Source: Cupriavidus malaysiensis (lineage in GTDB: Bacteria > Pseudomonadota > Gammaproteobacteria > Burkholderiales > Burkholderiaceae). Taken from it: a DNA stretch of 64,000 bases. The stretch covers positions 186,001-250,000 of the forward strand of contig NZ_CP017754.1 of NCBI RefSeq assembly GCF_001854325.1, given 5' to 3'. Below, piece after piece: positions 17,051 through 25,320 of this stretch. The position numbers and the translations under genes were made by a program. Below the pieces are notes generated by a model. That model worked only from the letters and a program-made list of their open reading frames with translations, made no database searches and was not told the DNA's origin. Numbering within the stretch: position 1 is the stretch's first letter; the number at the start of each line of letters is the position of its first letter.

Positions 17051-17330
17051 AAGGTAACATCGGTAGCCTGTAACGGAAAATTGCCCATGAACCCTTGCTA
17101 GACAAGGGTTTCGAGGTATCAAGGTAAAGGTAACATCCGGGTAACTTAGAGGTGACGTGTTACCTTCCTAGAAAGTCACATCAGCAATATCTGACTTCCA
17201 TGGGAATCAAGCGCTTAGCATAGCGTTACCTTTCTTGTTACCTGATATTACCTTTGCGAGGTAACGAAAAATACCCTTATAATTCAATAGGTTGCAACTG
17301 AATTTTGGCACGCATTACCGACGTTACCTT
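17051..17330. repeat. Cluster of GGTAAC/GTTACC sites
   Basis: About ten copies of a GGTAAC core lie in 280 bp. Sites at 17051, 17121 and 17128 (adjacent pair), and 17139 read GGTAA; those at 17159, 17225, 17237, 17248, 17313 and 17323 read TTACC; one more GGTAAC is at 17260. Most extend to AAGGTAAC. The orientation flips at about 17150. Such a cluster suits a phage repressor or replication-protein binding region. No gene lies in it. Confidence 0.7.
17254..17283 (+). promoter_or_regulatory. Sigma70-type promoter within the GGTAAC cluster
   Basis: TTGCGA (17254-17259) and a perfect TATAAT (17278-17283) are 18 bp apart and read rightward. A GGTAAC site lies inside the spacer, so the binding protein would control it. 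No convincing gene follows at once, so it may be a remnant promoter of the lost phage early region. Confidence 0.5.
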
Positions 17331-17976
17331 TTTCCCGAGTCCACCCAAAAATGCCGCCACGCCTGGGTGAGGCCCAACAGGCGCACGCGGCCATCGCTGC
17401 CGCGCGGTGGCACATCCGGTGCCTCGGCACACTTACCAAGGTGCATAGATCCGCATAAGTTTGTGCAGGCTGCCAATCGCCCGGGGCCTCAGCGCAGGCG
17501 CCGGCTGGCGGCATCCTTGCGGCTGCATATAAACCACTCGATGAAGCGCGCGGGTGAGGCGGGGTCTCCACCGCGCGCGAAGGGTCCAACGCGCCGCGAG
17601 CAACACCCTGGCGCCCGGAAATCGGCCCGGCAAGGTGCATGGTGGCTTTGTGGGAGAGTGTTGGCGCAGCGAATGGGAGTGCTCTGGGAGCAGAAACGAA
17701 TGGTGGCGCTTCACGCGCCTCTCAGACAGCACCGCCGGCGAGCGCCGGCAGCGGGAAGAAGGAATGGCCCGGCACCGGCGCAGTTTTGCGATCGCTCCGG
17801 TTTCGCTCACCAGTTCGACCAGCGCTTCACGCACCGGCTACGCCCGCGCTCGCTCCTAGTCCTTGAGTGTCTGGACGGGTCAGTACGGAGCGTGATCTCC
17901 GACGTACTTACCGTCTAGAGCATGGCTTTATCATAAGCAGGAGGAATCAATGGCGTTAAATCGAAGTGTTCTTGAT
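17331..17976. other. Non-coding phage left-end region
   Basis: This 650-bp stretch lies between the GGTAAC cluster and the portal gene. Several overlapping frames exist on both strands, but all are Arg/Pro/Ser-rich and none has recognisable protein content. It includes the cos-like site. In P2 the same position, just outside gene Q, is also non-coding and holds cos. Confidence 0.5.
17553..17564 (+). other. cos: P2-type cos-like site
   Basis: GGTGAGGCGGGG differs at one base from the start of the P2/P4 cohesive end (GGCGAGGCGGGG). It has the same orientation and the same place relative to the leftward portal gene Q as in P2. I infer a retained packaging site; the rest of the 19-nt end does not match clearly. 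Confidence 0.45.
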
Positions 17977-19008
17977 TCATAGAATGTATGAGTCGAATCG
18001 AATGACTTCTTGGCCGAGCCAGTCATTCGTCTCCATCAGTCGATCCTGAAGCGGCTTCACCTCGTTGCGCGCGAAGACCAGCGCCGCCTTCTCCACGTCG
18101 CCAAAGCCCCCGGTGTTGCTGGGAATGATGCCCATCAGCTGCGGCGGCACCCGGTGCGCCGCAAGCTGGTCGTCGCGCGTCACGTTCTTGATGTTCCAGA
18201 ATTCGTCCTTGGCCGCCACCTCGGACACCGGGAAGAGCTGGATGCCGTCCTTCTTACCGTTGGGCGCGTACATGAACAGGTTGCGGAAGTTGCCCGGGCC
18301 CTTGCTGTTCTTGAGCGCCTCACGCAGCGCGTCGACGTCCTCTTGCTTCTGCGCGGCGTCGGTCATGTACAGGATGAAGCCGGCGTGGCTGCCGTTGAGG
18401 TAGTAGCGACGGCGGAACAACGTAGCCGACTCATCAAGCCAGGTGGCATTGAGCGCCGACAGGTACTCGGGCAAGCCATAGACCTCCTGGTTGATATCGG
18501 GCTCCATCAGGTGGAAGATGCTGCCCGCCTTGAACTGGTGCTTCTCCTGCTCGCCCTGCACGAAGTAGTAGGTCTCCAGATCCTGGCCGCGCCGCATGAA
18601 CTTGGCCAGCGCGGGTTCCAGTGCAATCGGCCGGTCCAGGGCGTTGTCGCGCCGCTCCAGGTAGCCGTTGCCGAACACCAGGAAGTCCATCACCCAGCGC
18701 GCGAACGCGGTGCGCGAGAGCAGCTTGTGTGGGACGAAGGTCGACACCAGGATGTTGCGCTTCACGTAGATGGGCGAGCTGTTATGCACCGCTGCGCGGA
18801 AGCTGCGCGCGAGTCCGTCCCACGGCAACGGTGGCTCGAACCACTTGTCCTGGCACATGCATTCCACGTAGTCGAGCAGCTCGCGCCGATCGAGCACGGG
18901 CACCGGCTCGCCGAAAGTGAAGGCCTCCACCGAGGGCGAAGGCGCAGCGGGGGGCGGTGCGGGAACGGTTGCCGATGCCGTCGCGCGGCGCGATTTTCTG
19001 CGGGTCAT
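17977..19008 (-). CDS. Q: P2-like phage portal protein (gpQ)
   Basis: A 343-residue portal vertex protein, the same length as P2 gpQ. It forms the dodecameric DNA gate of the capsid. Typical segments are PPLPWDGLARSFRAAVHNSS, the FGNGYLERR.N strand, QEVYGLPEYLSALNA, LFRRRYYLNGSHAGFILYMTD, and PPQLMGIIPSNTGGFGDVEKAA. The start at 19008 overlaps the terminase stop as ATGA, showing coupling in the order P then Q as in P2. It appears intact; it serves packaging only if capsid and tail proteins come from another phage. Confidence 0.92.
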   Translation of the reverse strand: MTRRKSRRATASATVPAPPPAAPSPSVEAFTFGEPVPVLDRRELLDYVECMCQDKWFEPPLPWDGLARSFRAAVHNSSPIYVKRNILVSTFVPHKLLSRTAFARWVMDFLVFGNGYLERRDNALDRPIALEPALAKFMRRGQDLETYYFVQGEQEKHQFKAGSIFHLMEPDINQEVYGLPEYLSALNATWLDESATLFRRRYYLNGSHAGFILYMTDAAQKQEDVDALREALKNSKGPGNFRNLFMYAPNGKKDGIQLFPVSEVAAKDEFWNIKNVTRDDQLAAHRVPPQLMGIIPSNTGGFGDVEKAALVFARNEVKPLQDRLMETNDWLGQEVIRFDSYIL

Positions 19009-20786
19009 GAGAACTCCATGATGCTGGTGTTGGTGGACGTCACGCCCTCCAGCGGCTCGTGCGCCAGGGCGTGCATGCAGGCCCACGCCAGGTCGGCGTG
19101 GCTGGTCTCCTCCGAGCGGCTGGCCTGGTAGGTGACCCGTCCGCCGGCGGCGGTGACGGTCTTGCGGATCGACAGGAAAGAGGCCGCGAAGTCGGTCCAG
19201 CCGGCGTCGAACTTCAGCCGGCCCTTGCTGATGATGTCCATGGCCTTGAGCACCAGGCCGGTCTTCACGTCGACCGAGTAGGTGAAGCCCTGCGCGTCCG
19301 GCCGTGACTTGAGCACGACCTTGTAGACGGCATCGCCCACGCCTGTGCGGTCGATGCCGATGTAGCTCACGTTGTAGCGCTCGCACACCTTCAGGATGGC
19401 GTCGGCCTGTTCGTCGTAGTCGATGCCGCGGAACTGGCGTTTCTCCAGCACGCGGAACTTGCCACCGGGCACCATTGGCGGCGCCATCACGACCAGGGCC
19501 GCGCTGTCCCCTCCCCCGCCGTTTGGGTCGTAGCCGACCCACACCTCGCGGTTGCCAAACGGGCGGTCGGCCCAGGGGCGGAAGTCGTCCCATACCTCCC
19601 AGCTGTCGACCATGCAACGCAGCAGCATCGACAACAGGAATACGGACGCGGCATCATCGATGAAGCCGCACATCAGCAAGCTCTCGAAATCCGCGTCGCT
19701 GTACTCGCAGCGCAGTTGGTCCAGGTCGAACAGGTTGCAGCCGCCGCGCACCGCGTCTTCGACCGTGACAATCTGGCGCCACTGGCCGTCCGCGCAGCGG
19801 CGCCCATCGCGCAATGCCGCGTGGCTGATATCGACCTGGACGCGCTGCTCCTTTCTCCGGCCGCGGTTGAACAGCGCGCCCGACCAGAACGGGTAGGCTT
19901 CGTGCGCCAGGCTCGACGGGGTCGAGAAATACGTCTGCCGCCACTTGGCGTGGATGGCCATGCCGGAGGCCACCTTGCGTAGCTCCTGGAAGCGCGGAAT
20001 CCAGAAGTAGTCGTCCAGGTACAAGTTGCCGTGGTAGCTCTGCGCCGTACGCGCATTGGTACCCAGGAAGTAGAGCGTAGCGCCATTGGGCAGCACGACC
20101 GGATCGCCTTTCAGCTCCACGCCGGCGGCGTCCTTGGCGAACTGGATGATGTACTGCTTGAAGACGTGGGCCTGCGCCTTGCTGGCCGACAGGAAGATCT
20201 GGTTGCGCCCGGTCATCAGCGCGTCAATGAAGGCTTCGCGCGCGAAAAACCAGGTGGCGCCGATCTGCCGGCTCTTCAGGATGTTGCGGATGCGCTCGGC
20301 CAGGCCGGCCTCGTACCAGACGCGCTGATAGTCGAACATCGAATCCAGGAAGGCGTCGATCAGCTGCGCCTTCTGCTCGTCGCTGATCGCGTTGCGCTCC
20401 GGCTTCTTGCGCGGGCCGCGATTGCGGTTCGCCACCTTTGGATTCAGGTCGGCCTCGTTGCCGCTGTCCTCATAGCGGCGCACGCGCGCCAGGCGCTCGA
20501 TCTGCCTGCCCAGCAGGTCGATTTCCTTGTAGTCCCTGCCCTCCTTCTCATTCTTGGCCAGCAGCAGCGCCATGCGCGCCTCGATGGCCGTGCCGATGCG
20601 CTCCACCGCGTCGGCGTCCGCCCAACGCTCGCGCCGCTTCCAGCTATGGAGGGTCGCAGGCTTGACGCCGAGCATCTGCGCGATCCGCGCGACACGGTAG
20701 CCCTGCCAGTAGAGCGCACGCGCGATGCGCCGCGGCTCCATTTCAGGGTCCAGGGTGAGCGAGGCGATCGGGGTAAGCGTAGACAT
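19005..20786 (-). CDS. P: P2-like terminase ATPase subunit (gpP)
   Basis: A 593-residue large terminase, matching P2 gpP in length and place. An N-terminal helix-turn-helix (QGYRVARIAQMLGVKPATLHSWKRRERW) is followed by the ATPase core (KSRQIGATWFFAREAF as Walker A-like, YLDDYFWI as Walker B) and a C-terminal nuclease domain (YDPNGGGGDSAALVV, IDRTGVGDAVY). It cuts concatemers at cos and pumps DNA into the procapsid. The ATG at 20786 is preferred; an upstream extension is low-complexity Arg/Ala. It appears intact and diverges from scaffold gene O. Confidence 0.92.
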   Translation of the reverse strand: MSTLTPIASLTLDPEMEPRRIARALYWQGYRVARIAQMLGVKPATLHSWKRRERWADADAVERIGTAIEARMALLLAKNEKEGRDYKEIDLLGRQIERLARVRRYEDSGNEADLNPKVANRNRGPRKKPERNAISDEQKAQLIDAFLDSMFDYQRVWYEAGLAERIRNILKSRQIGATWFFAREAFIDALMTGRNQIFLSASKAQAHVFKQYIIQFAKDAAGVELKGDPVVLPNGATLYFLGTNARTAQSYHGNLYLDDYFWIPRFQELRKVASGMAIHAKWRQTYFSTPSSLAHEAYPFWSGALFNRGRRKEQRVQVDISHAALRDGRRCADGQWRQIVTVEDAVRGGCNLFDLDQLRCEYSDADFESLLMCGFIDDAASVFLLSMLLRCMVDSWEVWDDFRPWADRPFGNREVWVGYDPNGGGGDSAALVVMAPPMVPGGKFRVLEKRQFRGIDYDEQADAILKVCERYNVSYIGIDRTGVGDAVYKVVLKSRPDAQGFTYSVDVKTGLVLKAMDIISKGRLKFDAGWTDFAASFLSIRKTVTAAGGRVTYQASRSEETSHADLAWACMHALAHEPLEGVTSTNTSIMEFS

Positions 20787-20929
20787 TGCCGCCACGCTAC
20801 CGGCGATGCGCGCGCGTGCAAGCCGGCGCGTGTTGTGCCGGCGCCTGGCACAACACGGCGCCGTTGCCCGCGCAAGACGTGCCGCCCAAGATGCCATCAC
20901 GACCGACTCACTGCCAACGCGAGGAACCC
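20787..20929. promoter_or_regulatory. Divergent P-O intergenic region
   Basis: This 143-bp gap separates P/Q (leftward) from O/N' (rightward). In P2 the matching gap carries the two divergent late promoters activated by Ogr. I see the symmetrical GCGCGTGTTGTGCCGGCGCC stretch near 20828 and an incomplete TGTTGT/ACAACA dyad around 20832-20854, a plausible Ogr-type activator site. No ogr gene remains on the island, so late expression would need a helper phage. Confidence 0.45.
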
Positions 20930-21802
20930 ATGGCTGGCAAGACCCCGAAGTACTTCCGCATCGCCACCGAGGGCGCCACCAGCGACGGCCGCGAGATCGA
21001 CCGTGACATGCTGGTGCAGATCGCCGCCGGCTACGACGCGAACACGTATGGCGCCCGCATCAACCTGGAGCACATCCGCGGCATCCTCCCGGACGGTCCG
21101 TTCAAGGCCTACGGCGACGTCCTGGCGCTGAAAGCCGAAAAAGACGACGGCAAGATGCGCCTGTACGCGCAACTCGACCCGACGCCCGAGCTGGTGGCCC
21201 TCACCAAGGCCCGCCAGAAGATCTACTGTTCCATGGAGATCAGCCCCGACTTCGCCGACACCGGCGAAGCCTACCTGGTCGGCCTGGCGGTCACGGACAA
21301 CCCGGCCAGCCTCGGTTGCGAGATGCTCCGCTTCAGCGCGAAGAGCGAGGACAAGCCGCTGGCCTCGCGCAAGCAGGACCCCGACAACCTCATCACCGAA
21401 GCCACCGAGGTCGCGCTCGACTTCTCCGCAGAAGAGGATGCTCCCGCCGGTGGCTGCCTCGCGGAGTCCATCAAGCGCCTCTTCGGCCGCCAGGCGAAGG
21501 CCGAGGCCGGCGCTGCCGCCCAGCTCGCCGACAGCAGCGAGGCGGTGCAACTGCTCGGCCAGGAGGTCAAGGCGCTGTCCGAGAACTTCGCCAAGCTGCT
21601 GACGGCTACCGAGGGGATGGCGGGGACGATCGACCAGATCAAGAAGGACCAGGCGAGCGGCCAGGAGGCCTTCGCCACCCTCAAGGGCGAGTTGGAGACC
21701 ACCGAGGCCTACACCCGTCGCCCTGCCGCCACCGGCGGCAGTGGCGCGGGCGCAGGCAAAGGGCGCAGCGAAAGCCCGGCCACCGTCGAAACCGACTGCT
21801 GA
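20930..21802 (+). CDS. O: P2-like capsid scaffolding protein/protease (gpO)
   Basis: A 290-residue scaffold, close to the length of P2 gpO. The N-terminal half is the assembly protease (KYFRIATEGATSDGREI, then INLEHIRG with the catalytic His and KIYCSMEISPDF with the catalytic Ser); residues 200-265 form a helical scaffold region (VQLLGQEVKALSENFAKLL). It guides capsid assembly and trims gpN and itself. The start has a GAGGA ribosome site. It appears intact although its partner gpN is truncated just downstream. Confidence 0.9.
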   Translation: MAGKTPKYFRIATEGATSDGREIDRDMLVQIAAGYDANTYGARINLEHIRGILPDGPFKAYGDVLALKAEKDDGKMRLYAQLDPTPELVALTKARQKIYCSMEISPDFADTGEAYLVGLAVTDNPASLGCEMLRFSAKSEDKPLASRKQDPDNLITEATEVALDFSAEEDAPAGGCLAESIKRLFGRQAKAEAGAAAQLADSSEAVQLLGQEVKALSENFAKLLTATEGMAGTIDQIKKDQASGQEAFATLKGELETTEAYTRRPAATGGSGAGAGKGRSESPATVETDC

Positions 21803-21848
21803 GCCGGCCCACGGACAGCGATTCCCACCCTATCCCGGAGCCACCTCG

Positions 21849-22190
21849 ATGCGCAACGATACCCGCCGCCTCTTCGACGCCTACACGGCGAAGCTCGCTG
21901 AGCTGAACGGCGTTACCAGCGTCAGCACGAAGTTCAACGTCCAGCCCAGCGTGCAGCAGCGCCTGGAAACCCGCATGCAGGAGTCGAGCGACTTCCTCTC
22001 CCGCATCAATATCATCGGCGTGGACGAGCAGGAAGGCGAAAAGGTCGGTCTCGGCGTATCGGGTCCGATCGCCAGCACCACGGACACGACGACCAAGGAT
22101 CGGGAGACGAGCGACGTCATCGATCTGACCGGCCGCGCCTATCGCGGCATGGCACACTACTCGATGGGATCGATACACCGAGGATGCTAG
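21849..22190 (+). pseudogene. N: Truncated P2-like major capsid protein (gpN')
   Basis: The frame begins as a normal gpN (MRNDTRRLFDAYTAKLAEL, NVQPSVQQRLETRMQESSDFL, IIGVDEQEGEKVGLGVSGP) but leaves the family after GRAYR at about residue 97 and stops at residue 113; full gpN is about 350 residues. The break near 22143 is the left junction of cassette B. The start and ribosome site are intact, so a short fragment holding the capsid N-arm may still be made together with gpO. Confidence 0.88.
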
Positions 22191-22193
22191 TGA

Positions 22194-23375
22194 ATGGCCA
22201 AGTCAATCAATCGCTTCTTTGAAGAGATCGGGATGCACCTGTACAACGGACGGTGGTCATGGGGCGCTGAAAAGGACCACATGATCGTCCTTCGAACCTG
22301 GGCAGACCAGTGCAATGTTCGTGAGCGGCGCGTCGCCGTGCTTCATCAAAGGACATTGGTGGAAAGTGCATCAGCTGGCCTCGACGAACGCGTTCAGCAT
22401 TTAAAGGCGATATGGGGCGGTGGTGTCGCGGCCTACACGGTGATTGCAACGGCGGTCGATCCAACTTTGGCAGATCGGTCGATAAAGTCATACAGGGATG
22501 CTCTGTTTGCGATTGACTCGCTTGAGGTTGACCACGAAGGCACGTTCTATGCTGGCTACTCCAGGGTTCTGGACCCTCGCGATTTCCGGAGCGATGCAGT
22601 GAAGCATCGGACCACTCCGAGCAGCGGTCCGTTCCCGATAGACAAGCAACTGGAGTCGGGGCTGTCGTCCGCCACGGTCCGCGAAAAGCTCCCCCACATG
22701 CGCGAGTGGCTAATCGGCGCCGCGCGGAGTCGCACTCCGGTGAGGTATGCCGAGTTGATGCAACGCTTTGATCTCAGGTACGAAACGCTCTTTACGAGCC
22801 TAAAGCAGCTCGGTCTGGCGTGCGTTGTCGCAAACGAGCCGGTGATCATTGCACTTGTTGTGGACAAGGATACCGGGCGATGCTCGAAGGGCTTCAAAGA
22901 GGTCTTCGGAATCACGGACGATGAGGCCGAACGTAAGCGCTGCTACGCTTACTGGTCCTTTACGCAGTCAGAAACCGTGCTGGCCACACCACAGGGCAAA
23001 GCGAACGAGGAGGCCGCCCAACGGGCCGGGGAAGTTGACGATCGCGAGCAAGAAGATCGCGTCGCTCGCTTCATGAGCGTCGAGATTCGGCAGCAGCAAT
23101 CGGCGTTCCGGAGGGCTGTTTTCTTGGCCTTTCGCGGACGGTGTGCAATTTCAGGCTGCGACGTTCCCGAGGCGCTCGAGGCTGCTCACTTTCGTGGTCG
23201 CGATTGGAGGGAGGGGCATAATCAGGCTGCGGACGGCATCTTGCTTCGGCGAGACCTGCACACACTGTACGACCGGGGACTTCTCGACCTTTCGGACGGG
23301 ATTGCCCATTTCAGCCCACGCGTACTGCACCACTACGTGCATCTTGATGGCTTGGATGTTGCTACCAGGTTTTAG
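22194..23375 (+). CDS. HNH endonuclease-domain protein (cassette B)
   Basis: A 393-residue protein. Residues 302-393 form an HNH nuclease domain: AFRGRCAISGC with cysteines, then AAHFRGRDWREGHNQAADGILLRRDLHTLYDRGLL, holding the H-N-H residues and the closing helix. Residues 165-250 look like a winged-helix domain with a VVDKDTGRCSKGF loop found in several nuclease accessory domains. The N-terminal 160 residues are family-specific and may bind the target. It starts three bases after the gpN' stop, so it would be read from the phage late promoter. It probably cleaves foreign or modified DNA; the target is unknown. Confidence 0.8.
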   Translation: MAKSINRFFEEIGMHLYNGRWSWGAEKDHMIVLRTWADQCNVRERRVAVLHQRTLVESASAGLDERVQHLKAIWGGGVAAYTVIATAVDPTLADRSIKSYRDALFAIDSLEVDHEGTFYAGYSRVLDPRDFRSDAVKHRTTPSSGPFPIDKQLESGLSSATVREKLPHMREWLIGAARSRTPVRYAELMQRFDLRYETLFTSLKQLGLACVVANEPVIIALVVDKDTGRCSKGFKEVFGITDDEAERKRCYAYWSFTQSETVLATPQGKANEEAAQRAGEVDDREQEDRVARFMSVEIRQQQSAFRRAVFLAFRGRCAISGCDVPEALEAAHFRGRDWREGHNQAADGILLRRDLHTLYDRGLLDLSDGIAHFSPRVLHHYVHLDGLDVATRF

Positions 23376-23642
23376 GTTAGCCACCTTTCTCGCCATTTCC
23401 TGATGGCCTCGGGCGGGGCCGCCCGTCACTGAACTCGACGACGTACTCGCATTCGATGCAGGGTAGTCGGTATCACCGGTCGTACTCAGCCAGATGGCGT
23501 ACATTCGGTGGGCTGCCACCGGATCTGGCCAGCCCATGGTGGTCTTTCGATATTCCGATAACAACGACTGGCTCACAGCAGGAAGGGGCATTGGCCAGCC
23601 AGCTTACACAGCTAATTTGGTGGGTTGCGACTAAGGGCGTAG
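23376..23642. other. Gap between the two cassette B genes
   Basis: This 267-bp stretch has no convincing gene on either strand. It may hold a promoter for the metallo-beta-lactamase-fold gene, but I can point to no clear -35/-10 pair. The spacing weakens the idea that the two cassette B genes are one operon. Confidence 0.4.
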
Positions 23643-24929
23643 ATGATTCACGTACACCAATGTTTCAACGCGGTGGGCCACGGCACCTTCTTCAGCGGGC
23701 TTGTGCAGGACGATCGGCAGCCGACGCGGAGCTTCAGTTGGGTGTATGACTGCGGCTCAAAGCGGACTACTCGGATCGATGCAGAAATTGCAGATCTGGA
23801 AGCATGGACGGCCTGGCCAGAGAGGATCGATCTCTTCGTTCTCTCTCACTTCGACGACGACCACGTGAACGGTGTCGAGCGATTCTTGCAAGAGCGATCG
23901 GTCGACGTTCTAGCGCTGCCGTATTTGGACGTGGCGCAGCGCCTCATGCATGCGGCGGCACTAGCGGACGAGGCCAGCTCGGCGTCCACGGCACTCTTCC
24001 AGCTTGACCCCGTTCAATGGCTTAGCGCCAAGGGCCTATCTGGTCGGGTCGGGTCCATCGTGTTCGTGCGAGGCGGCCAGAGACAAGACGGCGACCCTCC
24101 AGTTGATGTAGATCCACGGCCTTTGGTAGGTCTGCCCCGTCTGGACGGATCCGAGCAGGCGTCAGCAGCAGATGATCCGGATGTGGACTTTCGCCTCGAT
24201 TACTTTGCTGCGAAAGGCCCAGAAGGGACGTCCAAACTACAGCTCATGCTTTGGAGGCATGTGATGCCTGCGGCCCATGCCTTGTTCCCTGTTGAATTGA
24301 TGTTCTTCAACTCGGAACAACCGGATCTGTTCCGACGCGATATAAGTGGTAATCGCGTGGCGCGGCGTTCAGGTATGCCATTGCCCGCTTTGCAATCAGA
24401 GATTCGTTCAGTTATGCAACGGTTCGGTCTTTCGGACCTGTCGCGATCACCTCGTCAGAAGTGGCGAGACGCGCTACGTGCCACGTACGGAAAGCACTTC
24501 GGCAGCACCAGTCAACATCGCAATAACATCTCGCTCTGTCTGTTAGTGCGGCCGCTCGCACACGAGGTCTGCAGGTGCAGAATTTTCCATGACCGCATGG
24601 CGCGCAGGATTCCCGTCAGTGGCAGAGCTGGGTTGCTTTGCCTGGGTGATCTTCGGATCAACAAGGAAGTACTTTCGGCGATGTGGACGCACTTCGGCGC
24701 TGCTCGTTGGAACACCATTGCTGGCGTACAGGTGCCACACCATGGGTCGCGGCATTCGTGGGAGGCGGGTTGCGCCAGTGCTTTCGCTCCGGACTGGTTT
24801 GTTCACTGCGTTCCTGATAGGTCAGCGCATCACCCGCACGAAAGCGTGAATGCTGATCTTTTCGGGTACCCGGTACTTCGGGCGACCTACAGGCGTCGCG
24901 TTGCTATCGACTATCACTTCCCGCCGTGA
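23643..24929 (+). CDS. Metallo-beta-lactamase-fold hydrolase, ComEC-like (cassette B)
   Basis: A 428-residue cytoplasmic protein with a metallo-beta-lactamase fold of the ComEC/Rec2 kind. The metal site is visible as SHFDDDH (68-74, HxDxDH), GLLCLGDL in the position of the usual TGD, and VPHHGSRHSW (364 onward). ComEC domains of this type degrade one strand of DNA; free-standing versions are common in defence loci beside nucleases. The central 200 residues form an unusual insert between the metal motifs. It has no signal peptide. A nuclease or phosphodiesterase acting with the HNH protein is the best inference. Confidence 0.8.
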   Translation: MIHVHQCFNAVGHGTFFSGLVQDDRQPTRSFSWVYDCGSKRTTRIDAEIADLEAWTAWPERIDLFVLSHFDDDHVNGVERFLQERSVDVLALPYLDVAQRLMHAAALADEASSASTALFQLDPVQWLSAKGLSGRVGSIVFVRGGQRQDGDPPVDVDPRPLVGLPRLDGSEQASAADDPDVDFRLDYFAAKGPEGTSKLQLMLWRHVMPAAHALFPVELMFFNSEQPDLFRRDISGNRVARRSGMPLPALQSEIRSVMQRFGLSDLSRSPRQKWRDALRATYGKHFGSTSQHRNNISLCLLVRPLAHEVCRCRIFHDRMARRIPVSGRAGLLCLGDLRINKEVLSAMWTHFGAARWNTIAGVQVPHHGSRHSWEAGCASAFAPDWFVHCVPDRSAHHPHESVNADLFGYPVLRATYRRRVAIDYHFPP

Positions 24930-24942
24930 GTCCTGCCGACAG

Positions 24943-25137
24943 CTACTTGAGCATTAGATCGCTGCTAGCGACTGCAGCCATTGCCTCTGAAGCTTGAGCT
25001 TGCCAGAAATCGCAGATCATCGAGAGACCGTCTGACCAAGCGTCGACTGCCCTCTTGGCGTTCCTTGGAATTCCACGGAGAACTCCTTTTCTTGGCTCTT
25101 CGAGGAACTTCGTGGACCCGAGTTGTGACGCATTCAA
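24943..25137 (-). CDS. Possible small protein at the right edge of cassette B
   Basis: A 64-residue leftward frame. The C-terminal half could form one amphipathic helix (AWSDGLSMICDFWQAQASEAMAAV). It has no recognised family and no clear ribosome site; it may be the fragment of a larger gene lost at the junction. It is listed because composition is more protein-like than other frames here. Confidence 0.25.
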   Translation of the reverse strand: MNASQLGSTKFLEEPRKGVLRGIPRNAKRAVDAWSDGLSMICDFWQAQASEAMAAVASSDLMLK

Positions 25138-25320
25138 ATGCGGTTGTCGCTAAGCACCGGCATCGAACGGCGGGAACGTTTGAGTGGAAGGCGCTGCGGG
25201 GGCAGCGTATGTCTCTGCAGGTGTGAGTGGACCTCAGTTTTTTCCCCCTCCTGTTGTACGGCCGATGGGCACAACACCCAGCGCGTGACGCCCTCCCGTG
25301 CGCACGCCACGCTGACGGGC
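25138..25320. other. Right junction of cassette B
   Basis: Base composition returns from cassette-like to phage-like in this stretch, before the V' start. I find no insertion-sequence ends or direct repeat shared with the left junction near 22143, so the way cassette B entered is not visible. Confidence 0.35.

Noticed and set aside
16600..17122. Short leftward frames between the PRTase gene and the LexA box, one with an ATG at 16974 just after the box
   Set aside because: Two overlapping frames compete, neither resembles a protein, and both are Ser/Arg/Cys-rich. Kept only as a possibility because of the LexA box.
17051..17330. CRISPR array
   Set aside because: The repeated unit is only 6-8 bp, spacing is irregular and orientation flips; no cas gene is present.
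17292..17918. Possible small genes in the region left of the portal
   Set aside because: Frames on both strands overlap, with Arg/Pro-rich content and no ribosome sites; the P2 left end is also non-coding here.
23151..23591. Leftward 146-codon frame over the end of the HNH gene
   Set aside because: Most of it is antisense to the conserved HNH domain and the rest has no family content.
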